A stretch of 64,000 nt of DNA from Halictus rubicundus. Taxonomy: Eukaryota > Arthropoda > Insecta > Hymenoptera > Halictidae. This document shows positions 1 through 13,310 of this stretch, piece after piece (positions within the stretch are counted from its first letter, which is position 1; each line of letters opens with the position of its first letter). The notes under the pieces are model-generated. The model worked only from the letters and a program-made list of their open reading frames with translations, was not told the origin of the DNA and ran no database searches. The DNA is taken from NCBI RefSeq assembly GCF_050948215.1, contig NC_135149.1:10521001-10585000 (forward strand), read 5' to 3'. The position numbers and the translations under genes were made by a program.

Positions 1-18
1 TCAATAACATCATAAAGT

Positions 19-342
19 TTAAAAAGTTTTTTGAATATGTAGATGTACAATATTTCTGATAAAAAAATATTGGTTATAGAAAACTAATTCGCAGCAAGGA
101 TTCGTAGGGGCAATGTTTTTGATATTTTGACGATTGTTCTTGTTAGCGATTTTTCTAGAAACCCGTTTCCTCTCTTGAAGCATTCCCAAAGAGACCATCG
201 AGATCTTGTTCAATGCTCCTTTGGCACGCTCCTCCAGGAGCAGACGTTGCCATATTTCCGGTGCGGTGGGCAGAAAAAATTTAACAATACTGTGAATCTT
301 TCGCCATGTGTGTATTATTGCTTTGGTAAAATCTTGTTTCAA
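19..342 (-). CDS. Open reading frame of unknown identity, possible exon or gene fragment
   Basis: A 107-codon open frame ends at a TAA near the left edge. It begins with TTG; the first ATG is about 48 codons in, so as a complete gene it is doubtful. The central part (about 90-250) is richer in GC than its surroundings and encodes a basic, helix-like peptide with APEIWQRLLLEERAKG followed by a Lys/Arg/Asn-rich stretch. CACAG at about 280 on this strand could be a splice acceptor. I do not recognise a family. It could be the last exon of a gene on the minus strand, a pseudogene fragment, or chance. Confidence 0.2.
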   Translation of the reverse strand: MKQDFTKAIIHTWRKIHSIVKFFLPTAPEIWQRLLLEERAKGALNKISMVSLGMLQERKRVSRKIANKNNRQNIKNIAPTNPCCELVFYNQYFFIRNIVHLHIQKTF

Positions 343-905
343 TTTCTATGAACTATTAACGTTAACGAAGCACTTAACGTTTACAAAGCACTAAAATGGT
401 ATATTCTTCGAAAGGTAAAATGTATGGATTTAAAATGAGGCAATCTGTATATTTAGCACTACCTGTATGTATACATACAGTATGTACTATGCGAATTACC
501 ATGTCTACGAAGCACCTATTACAAGGTATATCATTACCATAATCTACCTAATCCAGATCTAACCTAGACCTCACCTAAATCTAAACCAGACTAATCTAGA
601 CCTATGCCAGTCCTTCATAGTAGACTATTACGCACGATTCGAACAAAATTTTTCTTTATCAATAAAGCCAAATCTGAGATAAATCTAGATTAGTCTTAAT
701 CTTTCTTTAAAATGCTTAAAAGACATAAAGTTACCCTGGATGCCCTTGCCTAAATAATTACAAAGAGCTATACTGTACATGTGAAGGAAAAAATTACTTA
801 AAATTATACCCCCAAAGACATATGTCAAAGCCATTGAAATCTGTAAGATGTACCTCTTTGTAAATAATGACCAACATAAATTTATAATTCAACTATAATT
901 GATTC
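343..905. other. AT-rich non-coding stretch
   Basis: No gene is visible. It holds a palindrome-like tract of TATGTATACATACA around 467-485 and a degenerate run of CTAATC/ACCTAGA motifs at 540-610, low-complexity sequence of a kind common in insect intergenic DNA. Confidence 0.5.
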
Positions 906-1080
906 GGTTAAACTTCACCTCAAGAAACCAAAAATTTTTAACTTCTTTTTAGATAATCCTGTAGATTTTTGCGACAAAATTCTAAAAATCCAAATTTTAA
1001 TGTTAGGAATTCACTGGTTCAAAAGCTATGCGTATTTAAAGTTGAGAGATTTTGCGCGTTTTTGACAAGTAAGGGACGTT
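906..1080 (+). repeat. Solo arm of the GGTTAAACTTCAC foldback family
   Basis: This stretch matches one arm of the inverted repeats at 9476-10025 and 18598-18951. Shared landmarks in order are GGTTAAACTTCACCTC, TTTTTAACTTC, a CCTGTAGATTT block, AATGTTAGGAATTCACTGG and a TTCAAAAG block followed by a TAAAGTTGAG-type end. The opposite arm is absent, so this is a half copy. No coding capacity is seen. Confidence 0.8.
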
Positions 1081-2966
1081 GTATCCTTAAAAATCTTTGA
1101 TCATGATAGGGTAATACTCCAGGGTAAAGACTATATCCAAGTTCCTGATTTTGAATCGGTCTCGAACGATCACTTGGACCACTATACACCGGCAAGCTCG
1201 AGTATAGTTTCTGAGATATACTGAATGCAATGATAAACAGTCTAGTCGAAAGCTAACGGTGTTTGAGTGTACGTACAAATGTTTCAGGAGAAAGCTTAGC
1301 CGAGCTGCATCATGGAAGCGCAGCGGGTGTGGGCGGTGCCGGCAGATCGTTGCTTCTTCTCCTGTCCGTTCTCCTCGACCGAATACAACAGGTGCGCAGA
1401 TGAAGACCTGACGGAAGGCCTGCCATTGCGTCCCGGAAAGGCGCGAAACGGACGAAACAGGCATAGCGGGGCTCCGTCACGACGTTGGACAGTGTCGCGA
1501 CACGGCATGCAATACAATACGAACTTTTATATTATCGCTAAAGAATGAGCGTGGCAGAGTGTGTGTGCGCGAACAAGAGAAAAACGGAAAAATGAGACGG
1601 GGGGAAAGTAGAAAGGGGGTTGAAGCGTTCCGCGAGAAAGAACTGCATCAAGGGGAGGGGTTGGCAGCGCTGATTCAACATTGTTCTTGGCCCAATTGAA
1701 AGTGACTGTTTCTGCGTCGCTGCACGGCAGTGTTTCTGCTTCCCCGATGTTTCTTCCTGTACCAGTCGGACTTCGAAAGTACGTCAACTTCAGGCCTTTG
1801 TCCTTCCAGGTATTTCCACGACGTCTCTCTATTTTTGGAGACAAACGCGGTCACTTCAACACCTCGCGTGCCACTTGCAAACGGAAGCTGAAACTTTAAG
1901 AGGATCATAACGAAACCAATTCTTATAACAAAATTCAAGATTGACTTAATAGAACTTTAGGGATGCTGCGTAAACTAAGGTGTCTGTTACATTGTTAAAA
2001 CTTCGATGGTTTTACAAAAACAGTCTTTCTCATGTGTGACATGTTATTTGAGTTTCGATAAAATTAAATACCTATATCCGTTCTCAGTGTCATTAAATAT
2101 TATTTACGATCGTCGATTTCGTCATCAGCTTTTATGATGTTTTGAACACTGAGAATCACGATTTTATACAAAAACAATATTCTGCAGAAGTATGACTAAT
2201 TTTTGAAAAATCGTTTATGTAACATTATTTAATATTGTTACTAAATAAAAGAGATTATGCAACAATTTTGAATTCGTCCTGCTTAAACCAATGATCTGAT
2301 GTCCCATCTAGCAGATTCTTCACGTTTTATGGTCGATAACATAAATTTCGATAAAATTCAAATGTGTTAACTACGTTTGTAGATGTGTTGGTAACTATTT
2401 AAAATAGGGAAGTAAGCTCCGATGACCTTGACCTTGACCTTAATATAAGTTGTCATGGACACTCTCCTAAATAACATCTTGATGGTTTTAGCTGTAGTTC
2501 GTTATTCCTCAAAAATATAATAATTATTCAAAGTATTCTACATCACGAGTACATATCGCAGTAGAATTGATATATTATGTCGTCATATTTGATTATTATA
2601 AATGTAGATTGAACAATTTGTTTAATACTTGAACGTATGAGCCTTGCTTAATCCATATCTAACCTAATCTATTCTCGAAATTAATCAAATTATCCTATCC
2701 TGAATTTATTTTAAGAATGAGATAAGTTAGGTTTGACTAGATTATTTTGACGTATGTTAATATAAAAAAACTTCATATAAACATACGCTATTCTTAATCT
2801 ATTTTTAATAATTGATAATTTTTTAAAAAACAACTAGCAATGATTACAACCATTACTTAAGAGAGCATCCCCGACAGCATAATGCAAAATCAAAGTCATC
2901 GGAGCTTGCTGCTCTGTTGTAAATAATTATTGATATATTATATACTTCGCCTTTCCAAAGTTTATA
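1081..2966. other. Gene-free stretch with a CpG-rich island
   Basis: Positions 1290-1870 are clearly richer in G, C and CpG than the flanks. Short frames occur on both strands there, but none resembles a known protein and splice signals do not chain them. The rest is AT-rich. At 2423-2441 there are overlapping copies of TGACCTTGA, the recognition type of FTZ-F1/ERR nuclear receptors. Confidence 0.45.
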
Positions 2967-3336
2967 TACAGTGTGTCCCAAAAATGTTGTACTTCCCCGA
3001 AAGGAGTGATTGCTGAGGTCATTCGAAACAATTTTTCCCTTTGCGAAAATGTTCTCCGCGGCTTTCTTAAGGAATTATTAACGAAGAACACGGACCAATC
3101 AGAGCACGGCTATAGGGGACAGATTCCGGCATGGCGACAGGTTCCGCGGAGCGTGGCGTTGGCATTGGCGAACCCGGAATTCGTTCGCTGTAACCGCGTT
3201 CTGATCGGTACGTGTTTTTCGTTAATAACTCCTAAATAAAGTCGCGAAGAACATTTTCACAAAGGAAAAAGTTACTTCAAATGACCTCAACAATCACTCC
3301 CTTTAATGAAGTACAACATTTTTGGGACACCTTGTA
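2967..3336. mobile_element. Mariner-type non-autonomous foldback element (TA target duplication)
   Basis: A 370-bp element flanked by TA on both sides. The ends are inverted: TACAGTGTGTCCCAAAAATG on the left and its near complement, read as TACAAGGTGTCCCAAAAATG, on the right. Inverted similarity extends about 150 bp inward on each side and includes CGGCTTTCTTAAGG and ATTATTAACGAA blocks. The open frame that crosses it is not a transposase. The TA duplication and TACAGGGTGTCCC-like end fit the Tc1/mariner superfamily. A second copy lies at 24855-25207 and a truncated relative at 20431-20590. Confidence 0.8.
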
Positions 3337-6300
3337 TAACTTAAAATCTTCCATTTGCCCGTTACAAATAAAATTAATTCGTTGTAAAAAAACTGATGAA
3401 TTTAGTAATTTAATGGAAAAGTTGATTCTTTAAACTTTATTTAGATGTTTCATAAACTGAAAGATATCTCACTATTGAAACTCTTCCTTTCAAAATAAGC
3501 ATTTTTTTTATCATGCATCGTTGTTTTCAAACTAAATATTGTCAGAAATATTTTCATCTCTCAAAACGAAACATGTTAGTTGGAGACCTGTACTGAATAT
3601 GCTACAAACTTCTACAATTGAAACAAACTTCTGAAAAATGTAATTTCATGTTCAACTTCTCCTTGCATTTGACGACAACGAAGGCTGTAGTACCTTTGGC
3701 GTTTATTTTGAATTTGAATTTCTTTCTGCATTCGGAGCACCGTATAAATTCACATGTGCCAAGTTGTTTTGAAATTCAACAGGAATTGTAGGAATTCGAC
3801 ATTATCAACTGCAGTGACCAGTACTATTTAATACCCCTCATGTTGTACGCAATTCAGAGGGAACGATGCATGGCTTCAAATTATGTAACTGTTTACTCGT
3901 TTACGCAAATTCCGTTCTTTCGTGTACGAATTGTGGTTCCATCGTTATAACTTCTCAGACATTTTCTATTCTTTTTTCTCCTTTATACTTTAAAATTGCG
4001 ATGAATAAGTAACAGGGATTCAGTTTAAAGTTGTCAGTGAACGGGTGCTTTACATATTTAACATTTGGCACAGAATTCTTTCACGCCGATATTCTCTGCT
4101 GAAACCATTGTTTCAGAAATGTAGAAAAGTGCGCGGAATAATTTGTTCAATATACACATTGTTTTTTTACTTTTGCAGAAAACATTATAAAAACAAATTT
4201 CGAAATTCGTAGGAAGGATTTGTGAACAAATTGTTTTCAAAGACTTTATCATCTGAATACGAGATCGTTCGAAATTACCAGAACAAAAATGCTGATTTCT
4301 TTGTGGAACGAGATTCATTGCAAAATTTAAATTTCGCAAAATTTACGAATCTATACAGTATACCAGGAAATCAGGTAAACTGTTCGTTTTAAAATAAAAC
4401 TTTGATTTTAAAGAATGAAATGTTTAATTTGACCAAAACAATGTTATACTGTGCGTCGTTATTATTTTTCAGTAAATTTACAAGAATCAGTAAAATTGAG
4501 TCACATAATATTAAGATCGATAATATTATTTTAATATTGGACACTTTCAAACAAACATTCTTTTATGGCTATAGCTAACACATATGGACTTATTAAATAC
4601 TTATAGTATATTCGATTGAGTCGTTCGAATACATTTTCTTACATGTTGATACTTTGCCGAAGCCTTTTATTTATACTTTCGTACGCATTTTTTTAATGAA
4701 TATTTTGAATAATTTTTCGAGATTGTTTGCTCGTTTCCATACTATTATCTTTCAATATCGATGTTGTCTTTATATGTATGTATATCCTTCATTATAATCA
4801 TGAACAGCTTCTGTGCAAGCTTTCAGTAGCATTTTGTGTAAGACATCGTTTGCTAGGTTCAAGTAATTTATGTACAACATGTAAGAAGATGCATTCGAAC
4901 GGCACAATCGATAAAAGAACACGTCTTACACGAATAAGCAGGATCAACATACACGTAGCAACAGAATTGTGGACATAAAATCAAAATGAAAAACTTTATA
5001 AGTCTGACGCAAATACAAAAGATTTTGGGCTGAAATTTTGTTTACAATTATGTAAGTAATACTACTTACGTAGATTAACAATTTTATAATTTAAAAAAAT
5101 TTTTCTTTCGCATCGAAAAAATTGAAACATCAAGTTAATTTTAACACTATTTACTGTTCACGCTGAATGCCCCCGCCCCCTTTCCCCCTTTAAATCCTGG
5201 AAATTAGAGAGAACAGCCACGCATAAGTTCCAAAACGCGAAAACACGTACAAGCATTGAGGGTCAAAGTATAACTTAAGAACCATCCTCCGCGAATTGTA
5301 CGGTTACGTACGAGTTGCTTCTTACGTACGTTCAAGGAGCTTCCGTTCCAGTCTGCCACTCGAGGCGCTTGCGATGTATGCTCGACTGAATGATACCGTA
5401 CCACGAGTTTCCATGAACGCGTTTCACGGCTGTTGACGCGGTATAACGCATAAATACGAGGTGCGAAGATGCTGACGGCAGAGGATGTCTGGACATTGAT
5501 TTCCTGTACCGGTAAACGACGCTCCGAATCGCGATCGGAAACTGCAGTTTACCTCGCATAATTCACTGAAGCATTCACTGCCGCTCCGACGATTTAAGAC
5601 TCTACCCTAGAGAACTATTACAGACTAAAAATGTCCTTAAGGTGAATTTAAGGTGTCTTTGAACCCCTGTTGAACATTCAACGGTAACGCTCCCTTTCGC
5701 AGCTCGAAAACAGGTTGATGTCATCCTGTCATGTTATTCTTGCAAGGATCGTTCAATTTTATATTGGCATATTGGTAACCTTGAAATCTAACTTACAAAA
5801 CCGATGGTAAAATTTCTTCTTTATCAAAAACGATTGTAACACAGCAAGATTAAGATTATCGAATATTGAAACTAAACGACAGCGATTTGTGATAATATAA
5901 AAATAGATGATATTACGCAGGATAGTATCCTAACGGTTAACATCTTTAGTATTTTCCAGTTTAGGAAGGCGTACGGAAAATATACGAGATAGAAGTGTTA
6001 TTTTATAGGAAAAACAATTGTAGATGTTGTATTTTGTTGATGAAGTCGTTTCGACGACGAAAAACGTTTTCCTCGTATTGCACTACATTAAAACAGCAAT
6101 TGAAACAAAAAGAACATTTTGTAACGTAGAACACTACAAAAATAACAGAAGAAGACAGTGACAAAAGTGTAACCACTCAATAATGGATTCCAATGGATTT
6201 GTGGGGCTTCAATCATCGTGTTTGAGCAAAACAGTCCGCCCGATTTAAAAATTGTCAATTTAACAAGACTTTATATACAATAAAATATGTAGAATTCAAG

Positions 6301-7569
6301 AGGTTTTCGTTAAATAGAATGCCACATGAATAATTCGTAATGACAAATAACATATTAAACAAATTGTATTCTTTCATATTTTGGTAAATGTCCAATATAA
6401 TATACTTTTTGTATATGAAGATTGATTATATCTCTTGCTTTAACTAATTTTTGCACAAAAGATAAAACAATTTATTTACTACACTTTACTAAAATCTTTA
6501 AGGGCCGATCTCAGCTACTCAAAGTACGTAATTTCTTTGTGTACTTTAGTATGCATCACATACGTATGAAGTATCATTGAAATTTGAATTTTCGGGCTAG
6601 GTAAATTTTTTAATAAGTTGAAAAGAAATTATTTGACAACAAAAATGGAATATTTCATTCCAAATCTAAAGTCTACAAATAAAAGATAAAACATTTCTAA
6701 AAACTATTGTTATATAGTCACTGTAATGTAAACGTTATTGCTGTAACTGTTGTACATATAATAAAACCCTAAAGTGATGTTATTGCCAGAACATTAAAAT
6801 GTTTTACATAATCTTGTAGAATCGATATGTACATACAAAGAATCAACATAAAACCGTCGTAAAAATCTATTTTGAAATTGTAACTAGAGCCGATGATGTC
6901 GCTCATTTCCGTTTTTTACAGTTACTTAATTAAAATTGTTTAGGAAATGAACATTGACATAGCAGCTAAATTCAACTCTTAATTTCACAGTATAAAACTA
7001 TTTTATCAATTTCAATGTTACTTCCGTTTACCAGGCAATCGCAGAAAATCAGCAGTGTCTGCTAGGAGATTTGCAGCGGACAGTTCTTACAGCACCGGTT
7101 GTTACACCATCAAATATCTGTAGCATAAATGCTATACATATGATGTATGGTGGTATTATGTTATTTGATATACCTTATATAACTGTATTTACATGTCGTC
7201 TTATGTGACGAGTGAGAAAGTGAGAGTTGCAATAATAAAGCTTACGGATACCAATAAATACATTTTGATAATCCAAATACTAATTCATATATCTAAAAAT
7301 GCTTGAATTGAGAATCAGAATAAGAATGCTGATATTCATATCTTAAGCAATCTTAATGATAATCTAAATTATTTAAAGTAACTCCTTCATAATTGGTTAT
7401 AAAAAAATTAATTCTGTTAATAAAGAGGTGTATATTTATAAAACATATCCACGCGTAAACTATAACATTAGAATTAATTAATTGGTTCCAACAGAGAGAT
7501 GTGCATACATAAGTTCAGGAACATGTATTACAATTAATTGTACCAAAAGTATTGGAAATAAGATAGTAT
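3337..7569. other. Long gene-free AT-rich stretch
   Basis: No convincing coding frame or RNA gene. A moderately GC-rich patch at 5200-5600 contains overlapping minus-strand open frames of 66 and 75 codons with no recognisable similarity. A pyrimidine-rich run of C tracts lies at 5168-5190. The remainder is AT-rich single-copy-looking sequence. Confidence 0.4.
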
Positions 7570-8387
7570 AATTTATAGTTGCAAAATATGAAAGAAAGCC
7601 CTATATCCAATGTTCTACATACGAATACTAATCCTACATTATGAAATACTAATGTAAAGTACACTTACAAATTTTTCTGAATCTTCTGTCCCGCCGTCGT
7701 ATCCACAGAACACTATTATTGACTCGCGCGAATACGTCCGAATAATTCGACCACAATCACTAAACTCTACACAACACACTTAACGAAATCGTGACAGCGA
7801 ACGAGAAGTTACTCCGACCACGAACAAAATAATACTGTGACCTTAGCCGCTTCGCTCGCACGGACGTGTGAGGGTCAGGTTATACTAGGCAGGTCAGACG
7901 CCGGCAGTCTATAAACGCTAGACACAAAAACAGGGAGTTCCGGGAAACCGGGTCGGCAATTCAGCCGGCAGAATTTGTTTACCTTGTTTTCGTATTTAGT
8001 GTTTACAGACCTTCGGCGTCTGACCTAAGTAGTATAACCTGAACCTAACACGTCCGTGACAGCGAAGCGATTAAAATCGCAGTATTATTTTCGCTATTAT
8101 TACTCGTTCGCTGTCACGATTTCGTAAAGTGTGTTGTGTAGTGTTTAGTGATTGTGTATAAGTATGGTGTTTCGTGCTTCGAAAATAAGCTCCGAAAGAC
8201 AGGCACAATTATTCAGACGTATTCGCCTGAGTCAAGAATAGTGTGCTGTGGATCCGACGGAGGAACAGATAATTCGGAAAAATTTGTAAGTGTACTTTAC
8301 ATTAGTATTTTATAATGTAGGATTATTATTCGCATGTATAACATTGGATACAAAGTTTTCTTTCATATTTTGGAACTTCAAATTTAT
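7570..8387. repeat. 818-bp imperfect palindrome (long inverted repeat)
   Basis: The left arm (about 7570-7932) is the inverted near-copy of the right arm (about 7984-8387), separated by a GC-rich spacer of about 50 bp. Paired landmarks are AATACTAATGTAAAGTACAC at about 7650-7670 against its complement at 8288-8310, CACAACACACTT at 7769 against AAGTGTGTTGTG near 8127, and GACAGCGAACGAG at 7793 against CTCGTTCGCTGTC near 8104. The inner arm boundary has GTCAGACGCCG facing CGGCGTCTGAC. Each arm contains an outward-facing AAATTTGTAAGTGTAC, a good splice-donor match. It could be a foldback transposon or a head-to-head duplication of a promoter plus first exon. No terminal target duplication was found. 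Confidence 0.85.
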
Positions 8388-9475
8388 GATCCAAATGGGC
8401 TGGGTGACAATGATTAGGTACGAGCCTAGCGACGAATGTCCCTTTAAATTTCGTTCGCCCCTTGAGGCACGCACACGATTATGTTCTGTCTCATCGACAC
8501 AGTTAGGTGGATTGTAGTAGTAGGCTTTTCACTATACATATAACTCCACGCAATCAAATTTTGCAGAAACTTTAGCAGCTTATATCTCAATCACTATTTG
8601 TTTGCGACGTATGGTTCCTTTCAAACTTTTTCTTTTCTCGATCTATAGAAAGTGTAGATGGAAAGAAAAACTTTAACAACAATTTTCTTTGTTATAAACA
8701 ATTTTGCGACAAGTTTCTTTGACAAATGTCCACCGATCCGGAGGTGTAGATTCACCCCTAGGACGGACGATCATTACTTTTTATACACCCTGTACAATAT
8801 AAAGCAGTACCAAATCAAGCAAATACTAATATGATAAATGTTTATAATTGAGAATGAAGTAATTAAGTTTAGAATTGCGAATGAAATAATTGAAAAAGAT
8901 TGCATTTATGATTGTAAATTAAATAATGTAATGAAATAAAATTGATTATTCAATTTAAATTTAGTTTTATTCACAATTAGAAGACCTAAGTAATTTGGCT
9001 AAATTTTAATCTGAAATTCAGCATCATCGATATTATGATGGAGGTATTGAAACTACGCCGTATGCTCAAATAATTATAATGAACGTTGCTGTTAAATTCT
9101 ATTTAAAATTGAATTACAATCAGTGTAAGATTGAACGATACATGCAAAGAAACAGTTGCGGAAAAACATTCGACGATGTACGGACCACACGAGCAGAGCT
9201 CGAATTATCAGTATTACTTAGTTTTATAGAAAACTATGTTGAATCAGAGCGTCAAAGAAACCGGATGTCATTGAGCGTTTGCAGTCGATGGCACCGATCG
9301 TTCGACCAAACAATATAATTTCATCGTCCAACATAACATGATAAGTGACAACAAATTAATTATTATAGAATCGTATTCGTGTGTAAATTGCATAGACTTA
9401 ACGGATCAGTCAGAAAATGGTGAGGTGTGATATGTGGCAGACGTATACTTGATGGTATATTTATGGCACAAATAG
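8388..9475. other. Gene-free stretch with a mariner-type element end
   Basis: Positions about 8530-8795 end in TACACCCTGTACA, the inverted form of the TACAGGGTGTA-type terminus seen in mariner-like MITEs; the other end is not clear. A 79-codon frame at 9079-9318 has no recognisable similarity. The rest is AT-rich. Confidence 0.45.
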
Positions 9476-10025
9476 GTGATGTTAAGTAGGGGGATTAAGT
9501 AGAATCTACTTCAATGATATGTGGGTTAATCTTCACTTCGGGGAACCAGAAATTTTTCACTTTTTTTATGTAATCCTGTAGATTTGTCGAGAAAATGCCG
9601 AAAATCCAATTTTTAATCCAAGAAGATCAGCAGTTCAAAGATTATTCGTGTGTAAAGATGTGCGATTTTCAGCGATTTTGACTGGTAACGCACCGCCATA
9701 TTAATATGTATTCAGATATCGTCCAATAAGCGGAGCTGCGAGAAGGTTGGTTTGGACACGCTTGCAAATCTACGTCATCAACATCACCGTGTATCTGTGC
9801 TGCCATCTAGCGACTTCGCTGGGTGGTGCCCTTCCTTGTCAAAAATGATGCAAATCGCATACCTTTACACACGCATAACTTTTGAACTACTGATCTCCTA
9901 GGATTAGAACTTGGGATTTCGAAATTTTTTCGTAAAAATCTGCAGGACTACAGAAAAAAAGTTAAAATTTTCTGGTTTCCTGTGGTAAAGGTTAACCGAA
10001 ATGTATGCTCCTTGCTTAACACATC
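9476..10025. mobile_element. Foldback element, GGTTAAACTTCAC family, two-armed copy
   Basis: The left arm (about 9530-9690) carries GGGTTAATCTTCACTTCGG, CAGAAATTTTTCAC and CCTGTAGATTTGTCGAGAAA. The right arm (about 9838-9997) carries the same blocks inverted, ending AAAGGTTAACC. The arms enclose about 150 bp of unrelated sequence. Weaker inverted similarity (GATGTTAAGTA facing TTAACACATC) continues outside to about 9476 and 10025. This is a more diverged copy than that at 18598. Confidence 0.75.
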
Positions 10026-13000
10026 ATCTATATACATATTTGAGTCATGAATTGTATGCCCGTAAAAGGGATATTTACTATACAGAGCGGTTAACACAAG
10101 ATGTTTGAAGACATTTTCTCAGAAATTATTACGAATAAGAACAAAATTCTTCTTTCATAATTTGCAGATCGACAGAGTTTTTTATATAGCAAGGAAGACG
10201 TTATATATGTTTGTACTTAAAGAAATAGAAAAACCTTCAAAAACCTTCCGTCTTTTCTTCAAATAGAATCACCTACAGAATTCAATAGTTTGAAATATCT
10301 CGGAAAGGGATAAAACTTTGTGAATATGTTCTCTGGAAAAATATTCTTTACAAAAGGGCGGTATCTGTTTCCCAGTTCAATTTCGTCGCAAGCTGTTTAT
10401 AACAACTTGCTACTCATGTCAAAGCGAGCATTTTTTTCGTGAACAATAACAATAAAAATATATTCTACTGAGTTGTATGTAACGAAAAAGCATTTATATT
10501 TAATGCAATAAATGTTATATTGAAATTATTTTTGTGATACTTCCTACACTATATACAGAAAATGTTTCGTTTACTTTTCTATAAGATAACATTAAAAATT
10601 GCAATATTCGATATAGTAAAAGTAATTTGAACAAGCGGAACAGATTCACGTACCATTCTCCAAATTGTATACTGAGCGACACCATCCCTGTGGTATAAAA
10701 AACAATAACAAATCTTAAAATTCGAAAGAAGACATTCGCAGCTACAATCAATGGTTTCCGAAAAACCCGTCAAAAGCATTTTATGTGTTCTGTTTCGTAT
10801 ATAATTCTTGCACATAAATTTAAAATATAGTTCGTGGAACAACCGAATGGTAATTATCAAAAACCTTTCAATAATCCTGTAATAGTCGTTAAAATAACTG
10901 TAATAATGAAATTATGTAAACTATTATGTTTAAATTGATTTGTATAAAATCTTGAAAGTCAAAATCTATAATGAATTGTTGAAAATTATAATTTATAGGA
11001 ATTACTATCATCAAGTATTTATTGTTTTTATTATCGAGTTCACAATTTCATGAAACTTTAATAAATGTTAAATTATAGTGGCCAACAAATTCCGAAAACC
11101 CATTTTCGATTTGAAATGTAATTTAATGAAATATGCTGTAATTTCGCAGTGAAATTTTACACTCGGTTCCTTTTTATTTGTCTACTAAGGTAGATTTGAA
11201 ATTTGCCACTGTAATTGTATTTAATTTTGGAAATGTTCACGACATAAAATATTTGGTTGCGTTAGGATGGCATGGTATTCTCTGGAACACTATATACATA
11301 CGTACCCCTATTATGATTATAGTAACTTAATTTTAGTTGGTCAGTTCTGTGGGTGAGCGTTAATAACATGAGTTAAACATAAAGCAATGTCGCAAAAAAT
11401 TGGTTCAGGTTACGTTTAAATAAATGATTTAGTATGTTGGTAATTTCTAATTTACTAAGATATCATAGAACTACTATTTTTTAATATTCTTCTAAGAATT
11501 AATAAAATGAAATGTATTTCATTGATAAGTTGGATGATTTTTGTAAATACGAATTTAATGTAATAACGAATCAGAATGTTAAAGACCAAATCCATGTTAA
11601 AGTTGGACTTAGTCTCTTTAATTTGAACGTAATAATTGATAATAAATTACATTGTACATTAAATATACTGCAATTCTGTAAACACATATTTTATAATTTG
11701 TTTTAATCTTTTGTGACCAATATTCATATACATATAATATATATTTTTGAATATATGTTTTTGGAGGAATTGTTGAATAGTCAATACATTTCACTATGAA
11801 AGGTTAAAAGTAAAAATGTGTGTCGTATAATTTAGGCTATAAATAGCAGTCATGAAAGATTAAACCAAATTCTCCCAAAAATGTTTCGCATATGAAAATG
11901 TTGTTTGATAGTTCAAATTTATGTTTTATAAAAAAGGAACATCCCTTTCGATTGTACCACGAATCACACCATATCAATTACAATTTCTATAGCATACTAA
12001 TATACATATGATCGACGACACTAATTACAAAATGTTTTTCTCGTGTGTCGTTAATCCCTTACCAGGTTGTATATAACGAACGATTGAATAACATATTCGA
12101 ATGCCAGAGCTAGTGGCGCTCCAGCAGGAAAAAAGAATGCATGTGAGTCGAAAAAGAAAACAGTTGATTAATGAAAGTCGCTATTGCATGTTAATGGCTG
12201 AACATTTATAAAGCGCTTCCGCGCAACTTGTGCAATTTACATGATTGTATGTAAAAGAACGTGAAAAGGTGTTACAAGAAATGAGTTGTTAACTATCAAC
12301 CTGACCCCCAAGCTCATCAATTATATAGTAATTTGCAGTAATATTTCAGCGAGTACATGCGTTTGATAAAAAAAAATAATTTTTTTCAACCTTTCATCGA
12401 TTTAATATTCATACGAGTAAGAACGCAGGTGAAGTGTGTTCTGATCCACTCCATGTCGGAACAGAGCGCATAGTAATATTTCAATTCAACATAAATTCAG
12501 AATTTTCTTGAATGGCGAGGTTGTGAAATACACGATATGCATTTTGCAATATTTGGCTTCTCCCTTTCAATCCATTCACTTCGCCAACTAGTTCCTTCTT
12601 ATTCATACTTATCGATACGTTGTCGCCTTCGATCACTTATTTTACTTATGTCTTTCGTAACATTCCGCATTCTCATATTGTTACACACAGTTTTCTTTTT
12701 TACTAAAATCTCACCTCTGCGAACCATTATTAAATACAAAATAGCAACACGTAAAATACATTTCATTGTACAATACATGTTAATATTCTAATAATATTCT
12801 ACATTTCATTTGTTTCGTGGTTTAAACGTTTTTTATGTAGTTTGAATTGTTATATTGTAGAACAACAGGTAAGTGATGAAAACTGAAATAATTTTTTGAC
12901 ATCATAAAAGCTGTATAAAAATGTTTTACCCTTGCTCTGTATGATAAAAGAATGTATAATCCTTTCGTTATGGCACAGTTTTCCGCGAATCAGCATTTTA

Positions 13001-13306
13001 CCCCAAATCGAGCGTATCGTCACTACACGAATTATTGAACTTTTAGTCAAGTTATTTCAAATTAATACATGACGAATTGTAAACAGTGTTGAAATAGCTT
13101 TAATTCTGTGATACAGCTGTATACAACGTGTTTGCAATACATAGGCTCATGAACGACTGATCTTGGGTTAGACGATTACACGATGTGTTTACTGCGTGTT
13201 TATACACGTCAGACGTCCCGTATAGTCTTGCCTGTTACCGAAGGATGGCGTCGTTGTATGTTTCGCGAGTATTTTCCTACAAACAGGTATAGTTCTGCTT
13301 CTAATA
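10026..13306. other. Long gene-free AT-rich stretch
   Basis: No supportable gene or RNA. Open frames here are short (60-93 codons), rich in Ile/Asn/Phe/Lys and look like chance AT-rich frames. No transposon ends were noticed. Confidence 0.4.
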
Positions 13307-13310
13307 TTAA

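Noticed and set aside
2973..3239. 88-codon frame inside the element at 2967
   Set aside because: It spans the foldback arms and centre of a non-autonomous element, has no transposase motif, and the frame is not shared by the copy at 24855.
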